The position numbers were made by a program, and so were the translations under genes. A stretch of 21,140 nucleotides of DNA from CAYYTU01 sp964474655. GTDB taxonomy: Bacteria > Chloroflexota > Anaerolineae > B4-G1. This document shows positions 1 through 7,804 of this stretch, piece after piece. The number at the start of each line of letters is the position of its first letter. Within the stretch, counting starts at the first letter, position 1. The notes beneath the pieces are model-generated. The model had not been told where the DNA came from, did not search any database, and saw only the letters and a program-made list of their open reading frames with translations. The stretch covers positions 1 through 21,140 of the forward strand of contig CAYYTU010000053.1 in NCBI GenBank assembly GCA_964474655.1. The letters are read 5' to 3'.

Positions 1-2893
1 CCGGCAGCGTGATCTCCGGCGCGTCGTCGCCGAGCAGCTCCAGCACGCGGCCCAGCCCCTGGGCGTAGGCGTCGCTATCCGGCCGGGCCAGCTGGAGCAG
101 CCACGGCGCGGTGAAACGGGTGGAGATTTCGTTGCCGGTGTCCCAGGCAGACTTGAGATCATGAGCCTGCATAGAGAGAGTTCTTATCTTTTTCTTCTCG
201 CTTTCTAGGATTATACTTGGGACAGGTAGTAACTTCACGTAACCACAGTGTTTGTGCTGACCACAGTAAGTATTGATTGTAGCTCTGATGAGAATCGAAT
301 TCAGTAAGCCCATCAAGAACCAAAGATCGTCATTAGCGATGGGAAAGATACCCTGCCCTTCATCCGAGAAAATGTGGCCTGGCTCGAGGTGTTGTACATT
401 CAGCCAGTGACCTCTTTTTCCATAAGTAATTCCTTCTGTGAATTGAAGATACGGACTTCTGAAGCTAGCTGGATATCCTCCTGGGCTTATGTAGTTCTTC
501 AAAAGATAGCCATCATTTTCAAAGAAAATGACTTGTTCAATCGTTCGATAATAAGGGGAAAACGAGCCTCCATTTGCTAGGGGCACCCATTTCCTGTCTT
601 CACCTACCTCCTTGGGTTTAACTTCCCACAAATATCGATAGAACAATTCGGTATTACGAGGGCTAACACCAATTCTCACTGCCGCCAGCGAAGGATCCAG
701 AGTGGGACATTCAGCGAATAGACGACGAATTGCGCCTGGCACCCAGTAGGAAATAACCTTGTTAGGAAAGGTGAGAAACTCTTCTGTTTCAATCCAGAAT
801 GATTCTTGCTTGTCCTGACCATATCTAGCGCTATTTATTAGGTAAGGAAGGATGGATTCTCTATCTTCATGCTCGATCAATCTAAAGAATGCAGCAGGCC
901 TTCTTTCTGTGCTTTTTGTAGCCAACGGTTGTTGCAATGTCAAAGCAATGGTCTCCACATTTGCATCATCCAGAATTTCCCAACCGAGATCAGCGAAAGT
1001 GCGTAGCTGGCTCCTTCGAATGATGATTTTCTCACGAAACTCTTCATAGGCTCCTCGTAGCATAAGAGATTTGTCAACAATAGCGCCCGAGAAGCCTGCT
1101 GCCTCTTGAAGCATATCTAGACTACGTTCTATGAACATGCAAGCCATATTCTTATATGAACTAGGGAATATTTCTTTAAGATATTTCTGTGCGTCGCTGG
1201 TGGTTCCCCCATACGGTGGATTCATCACCACCACATCATACTCGCCCATCAGCACATCCAGCAGCCGCACCGCCTTGTCGGCCTCGGTGGCGAAAAGCTG
1301 AGCGTTGAGGTCGTGCTCGTCCAGCGCCCGGCGGGCGAAGGCGCGTAGGTCCTCGCGCAGCTCCCGCAGCGTGTAGTGGGGCGTCCAGGCGGCGGCCTGC
1401 TCCTCGTCGTCGGCCAGGTCGGATAGCCCCATCTGGCGCACCGCCGATTCCAGGCCAGGCAGGTCCCGCTGGCGGCGGGGATCAAGCGCCTCCAGGTTTT
1501 CGGCGGCCGCCGTCTGCCCGACATCGGTCAGCAGCTCGCGCAGTCGCTCCTCCACCCGCAACAGACTGCCCAGCTCGGCCACCTGGTCCATATCCTCCAG
1601 CACCTGGGCGAAGGCCTCCTGCACCTTGGGCGTCCTGGCGTACTGCTCCAGGAACGTCTCCCGCACGTCCCCATCGGGCAGCGTGGCGTCGGCGGAGACC
1701 AGGTTGACCTGCGTCACTCGCGCCTGCGGGTGCATCTTGCGGGCCTTCATAAACAGGCTCAGGGCCGCCAGCTGCACCGCCCGCCGGTCGATGTCGACGC
1801 CGAAGAGGTTGTTCTGCAGGATGACGCCGGGGATCTCGCGGTCCTCGATCTCCAGATGGCCCCAATCGCGGGCGTCGCGGTACATACAATCGAAGACCTC
1901 CATTGCGTAGTGCCCGAAATGCATCGTCCCACACGCGGGATCCAGGAGCCGAATCTGCGGCAGCGGCTTCTCCTCCCGCCGCGGCTCCGCCTCCGGGTTG
2001 TTGATCGGCGACTCGGAGTCGAGAGCGAACTCGCCCTCTCGCTCATTCGCTCTATCGCTTTTTCGCTGATTCGCTTCATCGCTCGGTTCGGGAACGAGGT
2101 AGTCACACTTGCGGCGCACTCGCTCGCTGCTGGGGTGCATCTCCAGCCAGAGCCGGCCCAGCGTGTTATCGACCAGGAACTTGACGATCCAGCGCGGGGT
2201 GAAGAACTGGTTGATAACGGCCACGTCGTGGGGCGTCTGGGGCTTGCCGCGATCGCGCACCGCCACCTTCTCCTCGGCGTTGTAGAACTGGTAGATCCAG
2301 CCGATGATCTCGTCCTCGGCCCAGGCCGCCTCATCCAGCTCGTTGATGCGGGCGATGCAGCGCTTGAGCACGGCGTAGCGCGGCCAGACCAGGCTGTGGT
2401 CGTCGTCGGGGTCGAAGAGGTAGCCGATCATCTCCTCGTTGACGTGGCGCCAGGTGGCCTCCAGGCAAGCGGGCAGGGCGTCGTCGGCCGCGCGGGCCTG
2501 GCGGGGATGGGCCTCGCGGTAGTCGCGGTGGGCCTTGCTGCGCCCGCCGTAGATGTCGCGGGTGGTGATGGTCTCGTCGATGATGGAGCGCACCTCCAGG
2601 CATTTGAGCCCCACCAGCCGGTTGAGGAAGGTGAAGGCCGACTCGCGCACATAGTCCTGACTCGCCTCCTGGAGCGAGCGGCCCTCCTGCATGCGCTGCC
2701 TGACCACGGTGACGATGCGGCGCCAGATCTGGCGGTCGGCCTCATCGGTCAGGCGGTCGGGCGGCGCCTCCAGCGACCAGTCGCGATCGGTGAAAAGGCC
2801 ATAGCGCCGCAGCGCGATGGCGAGCTCCTTCTCCAGCGTGTGGCGCAGGTCGAGCACGAGCGATTTGATGGCGGATTTGGTTTTCGAGTTCAT
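1..2893 (-). CDS. pglX: BREX adenine-specific DNA methyltransferase PglX (3' end beyond window)
   Basis: PglX methylates adenine in a non-palindromic site to mark self DNA in BREX and is also needed for phage exclusion. The frame opens with ATG at 2893 and has no stop down to base 1, giving 964 in-window codons; PglX proteins are usually about 1,100-1,250 aa. Visible elements in order: an N-terminal helical region starting MNSKTKSAIKSLVLDLR; FFTPRWIVKFLVDNTLG near residues 225-245; SAM-binding motif I DPACGT starting at D318; catalytic motif IV NPPY starting at N558; then a long target-recognition region containing SPRNTELFYRYLWEVKP. The gene starts 18 nt after the NACHT gene stop, with a weak GGAG-like site upstream. 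Two oddities: an 8-nt tandem repeat lies at 2031-2086, and the recognition part (about 175-1205) is clearly more AT-rich than the methylase part. Family assignment is very likely; specificity cannot be read. Confidence 0.93.
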   Translation of the reverse strand, partial: MNSKTKSAIKSLVLDLRHTLEKELAIALRRYGLFTDRDWSLEAPPDRLTDEADRQIWRRIVTVVRQRMQEGRSLQEASQDYVRESAFTFLNRLVGLKCLEVRSIIDETITTRDIYGGRSKAHRDYREAHPRQARAADDALPACLEATWRHVNEEMIGYLFDPDDDHSLVWPRYAVLKRCIARINELDEAAWAEDEIIGWIYQFYNAEEKVAVRDRGKPQTPHDVAVINQFFTPRWIVKFLVDNTLGRLWLEMHPSSERVRRKCDYLVPEPSDEANQRKSDRANEREGEFALDSESPINNPEAEPRREEKPLPQIRLLDPACGTMHFGHYAMEVFDCMYRDARDWGHLEIEDREIPGVILQNNLFGVDIDRRAVQLAALSLFMKARKMHPQARVTQVNLVSADATLPDGDVRETFLEQYARTPKVQEAFAQVLEDMDQVAELGSLLRVEERLRELLTDVGQTAAAENLEALDPRRQRDLPGLESAVRQMGLSDLADDEEQAAAWTPHYTLRELREDLRAFARRALDEHDLNAQLFATEADKAVRLLDVLMGEYDVVVMNPPYGGTTSDAQKYLKEIFPSSYKNMACMFIERSLDMLQEAAGFSGAIVDKSLMLRGAYEEFREKIIIRRSQLRTFADLGWEILDDANVETIALTLQQPLATKSTERRPAAFFRLIEHEDRESILPYLINSARYGQDKQESFWIETEEFLTFPNKVISYWVPGAIRRLFAECPTLDPSLAAVRIGVSPRNTELFYRYLWEVKPKEVGEDRKWVPLANGGSFSPYYRTIEQVIFFENDGYLLKNYISPGGYPASFRSPYLQFTEGITYGKRGHWLNVQHLEPGHIFSDEGQGIFPIANDDLWFLMGLLNSILIRATINTYCGQHKHCGYVKLLPVPSIILESEKKKIRTLSMQAHDLKSAWDTGNEISTRFTAPWLLQLARPDSDAYAQGLGRVLELLGDDAPEITLP
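2031..2086. repeat. Degenerate 8-nt tandem repeat (TCGCTNNN, 7 units) inside pglX
   Basis: Seven consecutive octamers on the plus strand read TCGCCCTC, TCGCTCAT, TCGCTCTA, TCGCTTTT, TCGCTGAT, TCGCTTCA and TCGCTCGG. They encode a charged, low-complexity linker of PglX (about residues 270-289, rich in D, E, R, N and S) just before methylase motif I. A unit of 8 nt is not a multiple of three, so gain or loss of one unit would shift the frame. Confidence 0.8.
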
Positions 2894-2911
2894 AAAGCTC
2901 CGTTACTTGTG

Positions 2912-4648
2912 TTATTCTTCATACAATGATGCGAAGTACTCCTGCAACAGCCGATGGACGAAGATGTAGCCTCCGCCAACTTTGCAGAGGAAGATCAAGT
3001 CGGTGGCGTAGTCGAGGAAGCGGGTGAGGTTCCATGGTATGCAACCTTTGAGGTAAAGTATAAAGCGGAGGGTAAAATGCTGAATGGCGGCAAATCCACC
3101 CAAGTACAGCATCAAAATCAGCGCAATGCTAAAACCATAAAACAATCCCGCTATCGGCACGGTTGCCATTCCGAAAGTCAACGCTCCTATCAATCCACCT
3201 ACGAACCCCACAACTAAAGCGATCCTCAATGAGCGCCCAATATCGTAATCGGGTAACAAAGGTTCCATCAGTGACTCTATTCTAGCTGGAGCAGTGACTA
3301 GTCCAAAGAACAATCCTAATGTAAGCCCACCAACAATACCAATAGGCAAACCCCGTGTTGGAGGATTGGAAACCAAGCCAACCACCAGGCCTAGAGCCAG
3401 CCCCATTATTGGCCCAGACAGCACACTCCAAGCAATAGTGTGTAGCCGCTTTTGCCCCCAGGTGTTTAGCAAACTGGGTTGCATTTCTTGAACCAAAAAC
3501 GTCGATTGAGAATGATAGGACATCTTACGAGCTAACCAAGCCAGCCAGTAGATAGTTTGCTCAGGCGAATAAGGGTGATCACCTATGCGTCTTTTGAACA
3601 TCTGTCGCACATAGACATCAAACACATGTCTGAGTCGAGACTTGTTCGAGTCAAGTGATCCAAGGTCTTCAAAGGTCATTCCCCGGTAGGCCAGTGTCAT
3701 CACGCTGAGTATCAGTGGTGACCGGGCTAACGATTGAAGTCTAGGATCATACTGCAATGTTCTACGCACCGCCAAGAGATCAGTCCCCGTTCCTTCAAGG
3801 TATTCCTCAACCTGCTGCGAGGTGAGAGGCTGCAAGAGCACACATTTCTGAACCTTGAGCTGGGCAGTCAGACTTTGGTAGTATACCCCGCGAGTGCATA
3901 CCACCAAAGGAACCATATGTCTTCCACAGAATCTATTGATTGCCTTAACGCAAGCAACCTGTTGTTTCTCTGCAACCTCGTCCAGCCCGTCAAGTAGCAA
4001 TAGCAAAGCATCATTCTCAACCCATGAACGCGCAATATACTTCGGGATTTGATACTTCGTGTTCAATTCGTCCAGTAACCACTCTGCAAGAGGCCCAGAG
4101 TATTTCCCTAACAAGTGGTCTAGCAGTCGTCTTGCTATAGATCGCCGTCTTTCCATCCAAGAGGATAGTTTGAACACCACCGGGATTGGCTGGGTAGGAT
4201 CCTCCTCGGCGCGGGCGATGGTGTCCCGAGCCAGGTCGAGCAGCATCGTCGTCTTTCCTGAACCTGGCTCACCTAGAATGAGAAGAGAGCCGTTCGCCTC
4301 GTCAAAGACGTCAATGATCTTAGTGCCAGGCGGGAGATTCTGATCCTCTCGGTCAGGCATCTGTACCACCATATCCCATGGGCGCTCGACAGCGTCAGCC
4401 CGCTCCTCCATCCCCAGCTCGATCATCGCTGCGCCGTGGAGCGAATCCTCCAGCACGCCCTTGATCCAGGTATTCTTGACCAGTTGCAGCATCGCGCGGC
4501 GGTTACGCATGGCGCGCCGCTGCTCGGTGGTACCCAGGATGACATCGCGCCCGGCGATGATGGATCCCCGGATGCCGCCGAGAATGTCGCCGATGTGGAT
4601 GCCGGCGGTGTGTTTTTCGCCCTCAGATGATTGGTGATCGTTAGTCAC
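2912..4648 (-). CDS. NACHT STAND NTPase with N-terminal IAGRDV motif and C-terminal membrane segments
   Basis: This is an NLR-like signal-transduction NTPase of 578 aa. N-terminal motif: IGDILGGIRGSIIAGRDV, residues 19-36. NACHT domain: Walker A GEPGSGKT at 126-133 and Walker B LLLLLDGLDE at 215-224, with the extra acidic residues typical of NACHT. About four hydrophobic glycine-rich helices follow, near 405-427, 434-452, 473-493 and 495-520, so the protein is probably anchored in the inner membrane. It ends with the motif VHRLLQEYFASL. The start is GTG at 4648, overlapping the upstream gene's TGA by 4 nt (GTGA), which suggests translational coupling. The first ~90 codons are GC-rich and the rest is AT-rich, as if a shared module had been joined to a foreign body. 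Inferred role: a defence sensor or effector that acts at the membrane. Ligand unknown. Confidence 0.85.
   Translation of the reverse strand: MTNDHQSSEGEKHTAGIHIGDILGGIRGSIIAGRDVILGTTEQRRAMRNRRAMLQLVKNTWIKGVLEDSLHGAAMIELGMEERADAVERPWDMVVQMPDREDQNLPPGTKIIDVFDEANGSLLILGEPGSGKTTMLLDLARDTIARAEEDPTQPIPVVFKLSSWMERRRSIARRLLDHLLGKYSGPLAEWLLDELNTKYQIPKYIARSWVENDALLLLLDGLDEVAEKQQVACVKAINRFCGRHMVPLVVCTRGVYYQSLTAQLKVQKCVLLQPLTSQQVEEYLEGTGTDLLAVRRTLQYDPRLQSLARSPLILSVMTLAYRGMTFEDLGSLDSNKSRLRHVFDVYVRQMFKRRIGDHPYSPEQTIYWLAWLARKMSYHSQSTFLVQEMQPSLLNTWGQKRLHTIAWSVLSGPIMGLALGLVVGLVSNPPTRGLPIGIVGGLTLGLFFGLVTAPARIESLMEPLLPDYDIGRSLRIALVVGFVGGLIGALTFGMATVPIAGLFYGFSIALILMLYLGGFAAIQHFTLRFILYLKGCIPWNLTRFLDYATDLIFLCKVGGGYIFVHRLLQEYFASLYEE
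4541..4603 (-). other. Shared N-terminal IGDxxGGI..IIAGRDV module, copy in NACHT gene
   Basis: This 63-nt coding stretch specifies the glycine-rich motif of the 578-aa NACHT protein. It aligns without gaps to 7683-7745 at about three quarters nucleotide identity and to 7114-7176 at lower identity. The module is therefore shared by three consecutive genes at DNA as well as protein level. Confidence 0.8.
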
Positions 4649-7218
4649 CTGTGCGCCATCCTCTTGATTTTCCGTAGAATACCGTTTGCTTCCTCAAGGG
4701 CCGGCTGGTAGGCATTAGGCGGGCCATCGCACCAAGCCAAGTCCCTGGCGAGCTCAGCGTGATGACGAGACTCAGCCCAATGCCCTCTATCTAGTTTCCA
4801 ACGAGACAGGAAATTGTGAGTATTCGCTTGCTTGAGTCGATAGCCACAGCGCGCAACAATGGACAGAGCCTCTCCGGCATATCGTTCAACGTCTGGCCTC
4901 TCTTCTTGGGATTGTGTCTGAGCAGCATGAGCCTTTGCCAGGGCCAACAATACGTCCGGTTCCAACCCGGTGAGCCTCACGCTGCGACAGCTTTGCAACG
5001 CTTTCTCCAAATTCACCTGGGCTTCCTTCGGTTGCCCCTCAATACACTGTAAATAACCAATGCGGTAGAGGGCTGTTGTCGCCTCGCGCTTGTAGTAGGC
5101 TGAGTCCAGGTGGCTAGCAGCGACTTTTGTGCTGGATATTCCTTTTCCAGTCAATTGCCCTACAAACTGTCGGATAACAGCCCAGAATCGACGTGGTGAC
5201 GATTCCTTTTTCGCCTCTTCAGATTCAACGTATCCCCTACATGCAACGTCATATGCTTGCTCAGCAGTCCCAAGCGCAGCAGAATAATCCCCTTGAAATT
5301 CCAGGAGATACGTGCGATGCAGCATCAAGCTGGCTAACCCGTGAGCAAACTGATTGGGCTTACGAGCATATACGCTTTCGGCAAGGTCTAAATTCCTTTC
5401 AGCTTCAGCGAAATCACCGCATAGGATTAAGAGCCCTCCGTGGTTTCGGTGGCTGATGCCAAACCAGTTCATATTGCCGATTTCGTCAAAAATTGTCACG
5501 GCTTGCGCGCTAGCTTCTCGCGCAGATTCTAGTTGTCCCAGTTTCTTATAGACAGAAGCCAAGGCCACAAACGATGAACCCAGATCGGCTTGTCGGCCTC
5601 CTTTCCGGTTCAGATTTACGGCTTGCTCTGCGCAGGTCAAAGCCGCGCCTAGCTGGCCCATACGTTCATAGCACATCGATAAGTAGATCAATACCCACGT
5701 CTGGTCTATGGTTCCATGCACCCGAGGGATATCGTGATCAGCCCCTAACAGACCACTGAGAAGCTGAACCTCAATTTCGTAGGCGCAGAACTCGTAGTAT
5801 AGCGGTCCGCGTAAGCGAGAGTCATATAGTTGCCAGGCGTCATCAAAACATCTGGATTTGACCATATGATGGTATAACTCAATCACCGGTGATAAATCCC
5901 CAATCGTACGAGCATCCTCGGAACCGGAAGCCACTATGGTAGCGAAGTGATTCCGTAATTGGGAATGGACCTCAATCGGATCAGTCAATTGGTCGTAAGC
6001 GTAGGCGCGTACGAGAGGATGCAGATCAAACCGCGCTTGTGAGGCATCAAAGGAGAGCAGGCCTCGATCAATCAACTCGTCCAGTGCTCGGTCGAAGGTC
6101 GCGGTATCCTCGGACTCATTGAGCACACACAAAGCATCATAAGACACCGAACCACGAAAAGCAGCGATGCGTGAAAGGAGGGAACGCAGGGAAGCAGACA
6201 ATGCGTCATAAGCTGTGGTCAGAATCCTATCACGAGACCTGACCAAGCCTATATGCTGCTGGTAATGTTTGGTCGCTGCAATATCACCTGGTAGCTTCTT
6301 ATCGCGTCGTATCAGACCAGAGAGAACACGCAGGCTAAGCGGGTGGTAGCCATAGGACCTACAAGCCGCTTTAATTTCGGCGTCGGTTCCTTTGGTCACG
6401 CCCTGACTCTGCATAAAGGTAACGGCATCATCAGGCGAAAGAGGATTTAGCTTCTCTTTACGACAGCCATACAGAGGTTCACCAGTCGAATCCTCCAAGT
6501 CCTGTATCATCAGCCGAGTAGTTATCAGCAACTTAGCTTCGGTAGGGTCAGAAGCCATAGCTTTCAGAAACTGGGTAGCAAAGGGATCAACACAAGACCT
6601 GGCATCACGAGATGAATGATCTGGTCTACGGGACTGCCCCATATTGGTGTAGGCCCGAAGCTGCCGCTCGAAGCTGTCTAGAACGATCAAGGTGCGACGA
6701 TCTCTTAGCAAGTTGACGAGCGTTTGTACCTGGTCGTGAAAAGATAGGTTCGTTGGATCGACAGTTTGGTCGCTGACGTACAAGATGGCTTGGGCGAGAA
6801 AGTGAGGGAAAGCGGCTTCACCTCCATCGAATGACCACCAGAGCAAACCATCAAGCCTCGATCGCTCCAAGTCATTTTGCAGCCAATACCAGGTCAGAGA
6901 AGTCTTTCCCATACCTCCCATCGCTACCAACGTGAGGATAGGAGACTTTCCGTGAAGCAGCCAACGGCTCAGCATCTGCCGCTCGGACGCACGCCCGGTG
7001 AAGTTAGCCTCGAGGGAATAGTGACGCGCGAAGTAGGGATTGGGCGGATGGGGTATAGAGGGATCTCTTTTTACCCTTTTGTGTTGGGACGATCCGATAG
7101 AGACATCGCCAATGATATCGCCACCGACAATGATGGCTTCACGGATGCCGCCGAAGACATCACCGATGGTAACACCGCCTGTTGTCTTGTTCGCGTGAGC
7201 AGAATGCTCTTGAGTCAT
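4645..7218 (-). CDS. NB-ARC/TPR STAND NTPase with N-terminal IGDVFGGI motif
   Basis: This 857-aa protein has the architecture of plant and bacterial NLRs. N-terminal motif: IGDVFGGIREAIIVGGDI, about residues 18-35. The linker contains FTGR at 73-76. The NB-ARC domain has Walker A GGMGKTS at 101-107, Walker B LIVLD at 177-181, a KLLITTRL sensor strand and GYHPLSLRVLSG in place of the usual GLPLA. A winged-helix part follows, with FDLHPLVRAYAYDQL. From about residue 440 onward come repeated TPR-type helices, for example LGAALTCAEQAVNLNRKGG and LGQLESAREASAQAVTIF, which probably sense a ligand. No enzymatic N-terminal effector is present, only the short motif. It starts 23 nt after the motif-only gene and its stop overlaps the NACHT start. 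Domain calls are firm; a defence role is inferred from context. Confidence 0.88.
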   Translation of the reverse strand: MTQEHSAHANKTTGGVTIGDVFGGIREAIIVGGDIIGDVSIGSSQHKRVKRDPSIPHPPNPYFARHYSLEANFTGRASERQMLSRWLLHGKSPILTLVAMGGMGKTSLTWYWLQNDLERSRLDGLLWWSFDGGEAAFPHFLAQAILYVSDQTVDPTNLSFHDQVQTLVNLLRDRRTLIVLDSFERQLRAYTNMGQSRRPDHSSRDARSCVDPFATQFLKAMASDPTEAKLLITTRLMIQDLEDSTGEPLYGCRKEKLNPLSPDDAVTFMQSQGVTKGTDAEIKAACRSYGYHPLSLRVLSGLIRRDKKLPGDIAATKHYQQHIGLVRSRDRILTTAYDALSASLRSLLSRIAAFRGSVSYDALCVLNESEDTATFDRALDELIDRGLLSFDASQARFDLHPLVRAYAYDQLTDPIEVHSQLRNHFATIVASGSEDARTIGDLSPVIELYHHMVKSRCFDDAWQLYDSRLRGPLYYEFCAYEIEVQLLSGLLGADHDIPRVHGTIDQTWVLIYLSMCYERMGQLGAALTCAEQAVNLNRKGGRQADLGSSFVALASVYKKLGQLESAREASAQAVTIFDEIGNMNWFGISHRNHGGLLILCGDFAEAERNLDLAESVYARKPNQFAHGLASLMLHRTYLLEFQGDYSAALGTAEQAYDVACRGYVESEEAKKESSPRRFWAVIRQFVGQLTGKGISSTKVAASHLDSAYYKREATTALYRIGYLQCIEGQPKEAQVNLEKALQSCRSVRLTGLEPDVLLALAKAHAAQTQSQEERPDVERYAGEALSIVARCGYRLKQANTHNFLSRWKLDRGHWAESRHHAELARDLAWCDGPPNAYQPALEEANGILRKIKRMAHR
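7114..7176 (-). other. Shared N-terminal IGDxxGGI..II.GGDI module, copy in NB-ARC gene
   Basis: This coding stretch specifies the second, most diverged copy of the glycine-rich motif. It keeps the order G-V-T-I-G-D, GGI, II and G-x-D but reads VGGDI where the other two have AGRDV. Confidence 0.75.
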
Positions 7219-7241
7219 CAGCTAAGAGAACTCGATTCTCC

Positions 7242-7766
7242 CTACGGAGTGTCCTTGAATAACCACAGCTTCGCTACCCAAAGCGCAGCCACCCCGGCTT
7301 TCTCCACCAACGGCTCCATCTTCTCGGCCAACGGCTGCACGGCGCTGACGACGTCACCCGTCTTCTGAGCCACGGTCTTGGCGCCATCGAGAATACCGCT
7401 CAACAGGCCGGTGGCTTCCTTCAGGCTTTCCTGCACCGACTTGGCCTCTTCGGGTTTCATCTCCGGTGCTCCTTCCACCGCTTCAGCCGCATCTTTGACA
7501 GCTTGCTCTGCGCCCTGTGCGGTGTAGGGAGCTGCCGACGACACCTCTTTCAGTGCATCCTGCTGAGCCGCGATTTCGGCCAGCCCCGCCTGGATCTCAG
7601 CCAACAGCTGCTTGAGATCGTCCTCTGTCGGCTCCTTGTCCGCAGGGACTTGCTCACCACCAAGGGTAATCGTAGCATTTTTGACATCCCGCCCGGCGAT
7701 GATGCTGCCGTGGATGCCGCCGGTTACGTCGCCGATTGTGACACCATTGTGTTGGTTATTTGTCAT
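7242..7766 (-). CDS. Small motif-only protein (IAGRDV motif plus amphipathic helices)
   Basis: I do not recognise a named family for this 173-aa protein. Residues 10-28 carry the glycine-rich module IGDVTGGIHGSIIAGRDV shared with the next two genes, followed by NATITLGG. The remainder is predicted helical and rich in A, E, K and Q, with an acidic middle (about 38-55) and a C-terminal stretch of hydrophobic heptads ending AGVAALWVAKLWLF. There is no catalytic signature. The ATG at 7766 was chosen because AAGGAGAG sits 5 nt upstream; an in-frame start seven codons earlier would place that site inside the gene. As the first gene of the three-gene motif set, it could be an adaptor, inhibitor or membrane-active effector that co-assembles with the NB-ARC and NACHT proteins. 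That role is inferred. Confidence 0.75.
   Translation of the reverse strand: MTNNQHNGVTIGDVTGGIHGSIIAGRDVKNATITLGGEQVPADKEPTEDDLKQLLAEIQAGLAEIAAQQDALKEVSSAAPYTAQGAEQAVKDAAEAVEGAPEMKPEEAKSVQESLKEATGLLSGILDGAKTVAQKTGDVVSAVQPLAEKMEPLVEKAGVAALWVAKLWLFKDTP
7683..7745 (-). other. Shared N-terminal IGDxxGGI..IIAGRDV module, copy in 173-aa gene
   Basis: This is the coding stretch for the motif in the small protein. It is gap-free against 4541-4603, with 48 of 63 positions matching in my hand alignment. Confidence 0.8.
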
Positions 7767-7771
7767 ATTTG

Positions 7772-7779
7772 CTCTCCTT
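7772..7779 (-). promoter_or_regulatory. Ribosome binding site AAGGAGAG for the 173-aa gene
   Basis: On the minus strand AAGGAGAG lies 5 nt before the ATG at 7766. It decides that start over the in-frame upstream start at 7787. Confidence 0.7.
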
Positions 7780-7804
7780 GGGTCCACATTCTTTGACTTT
7801 CGTA

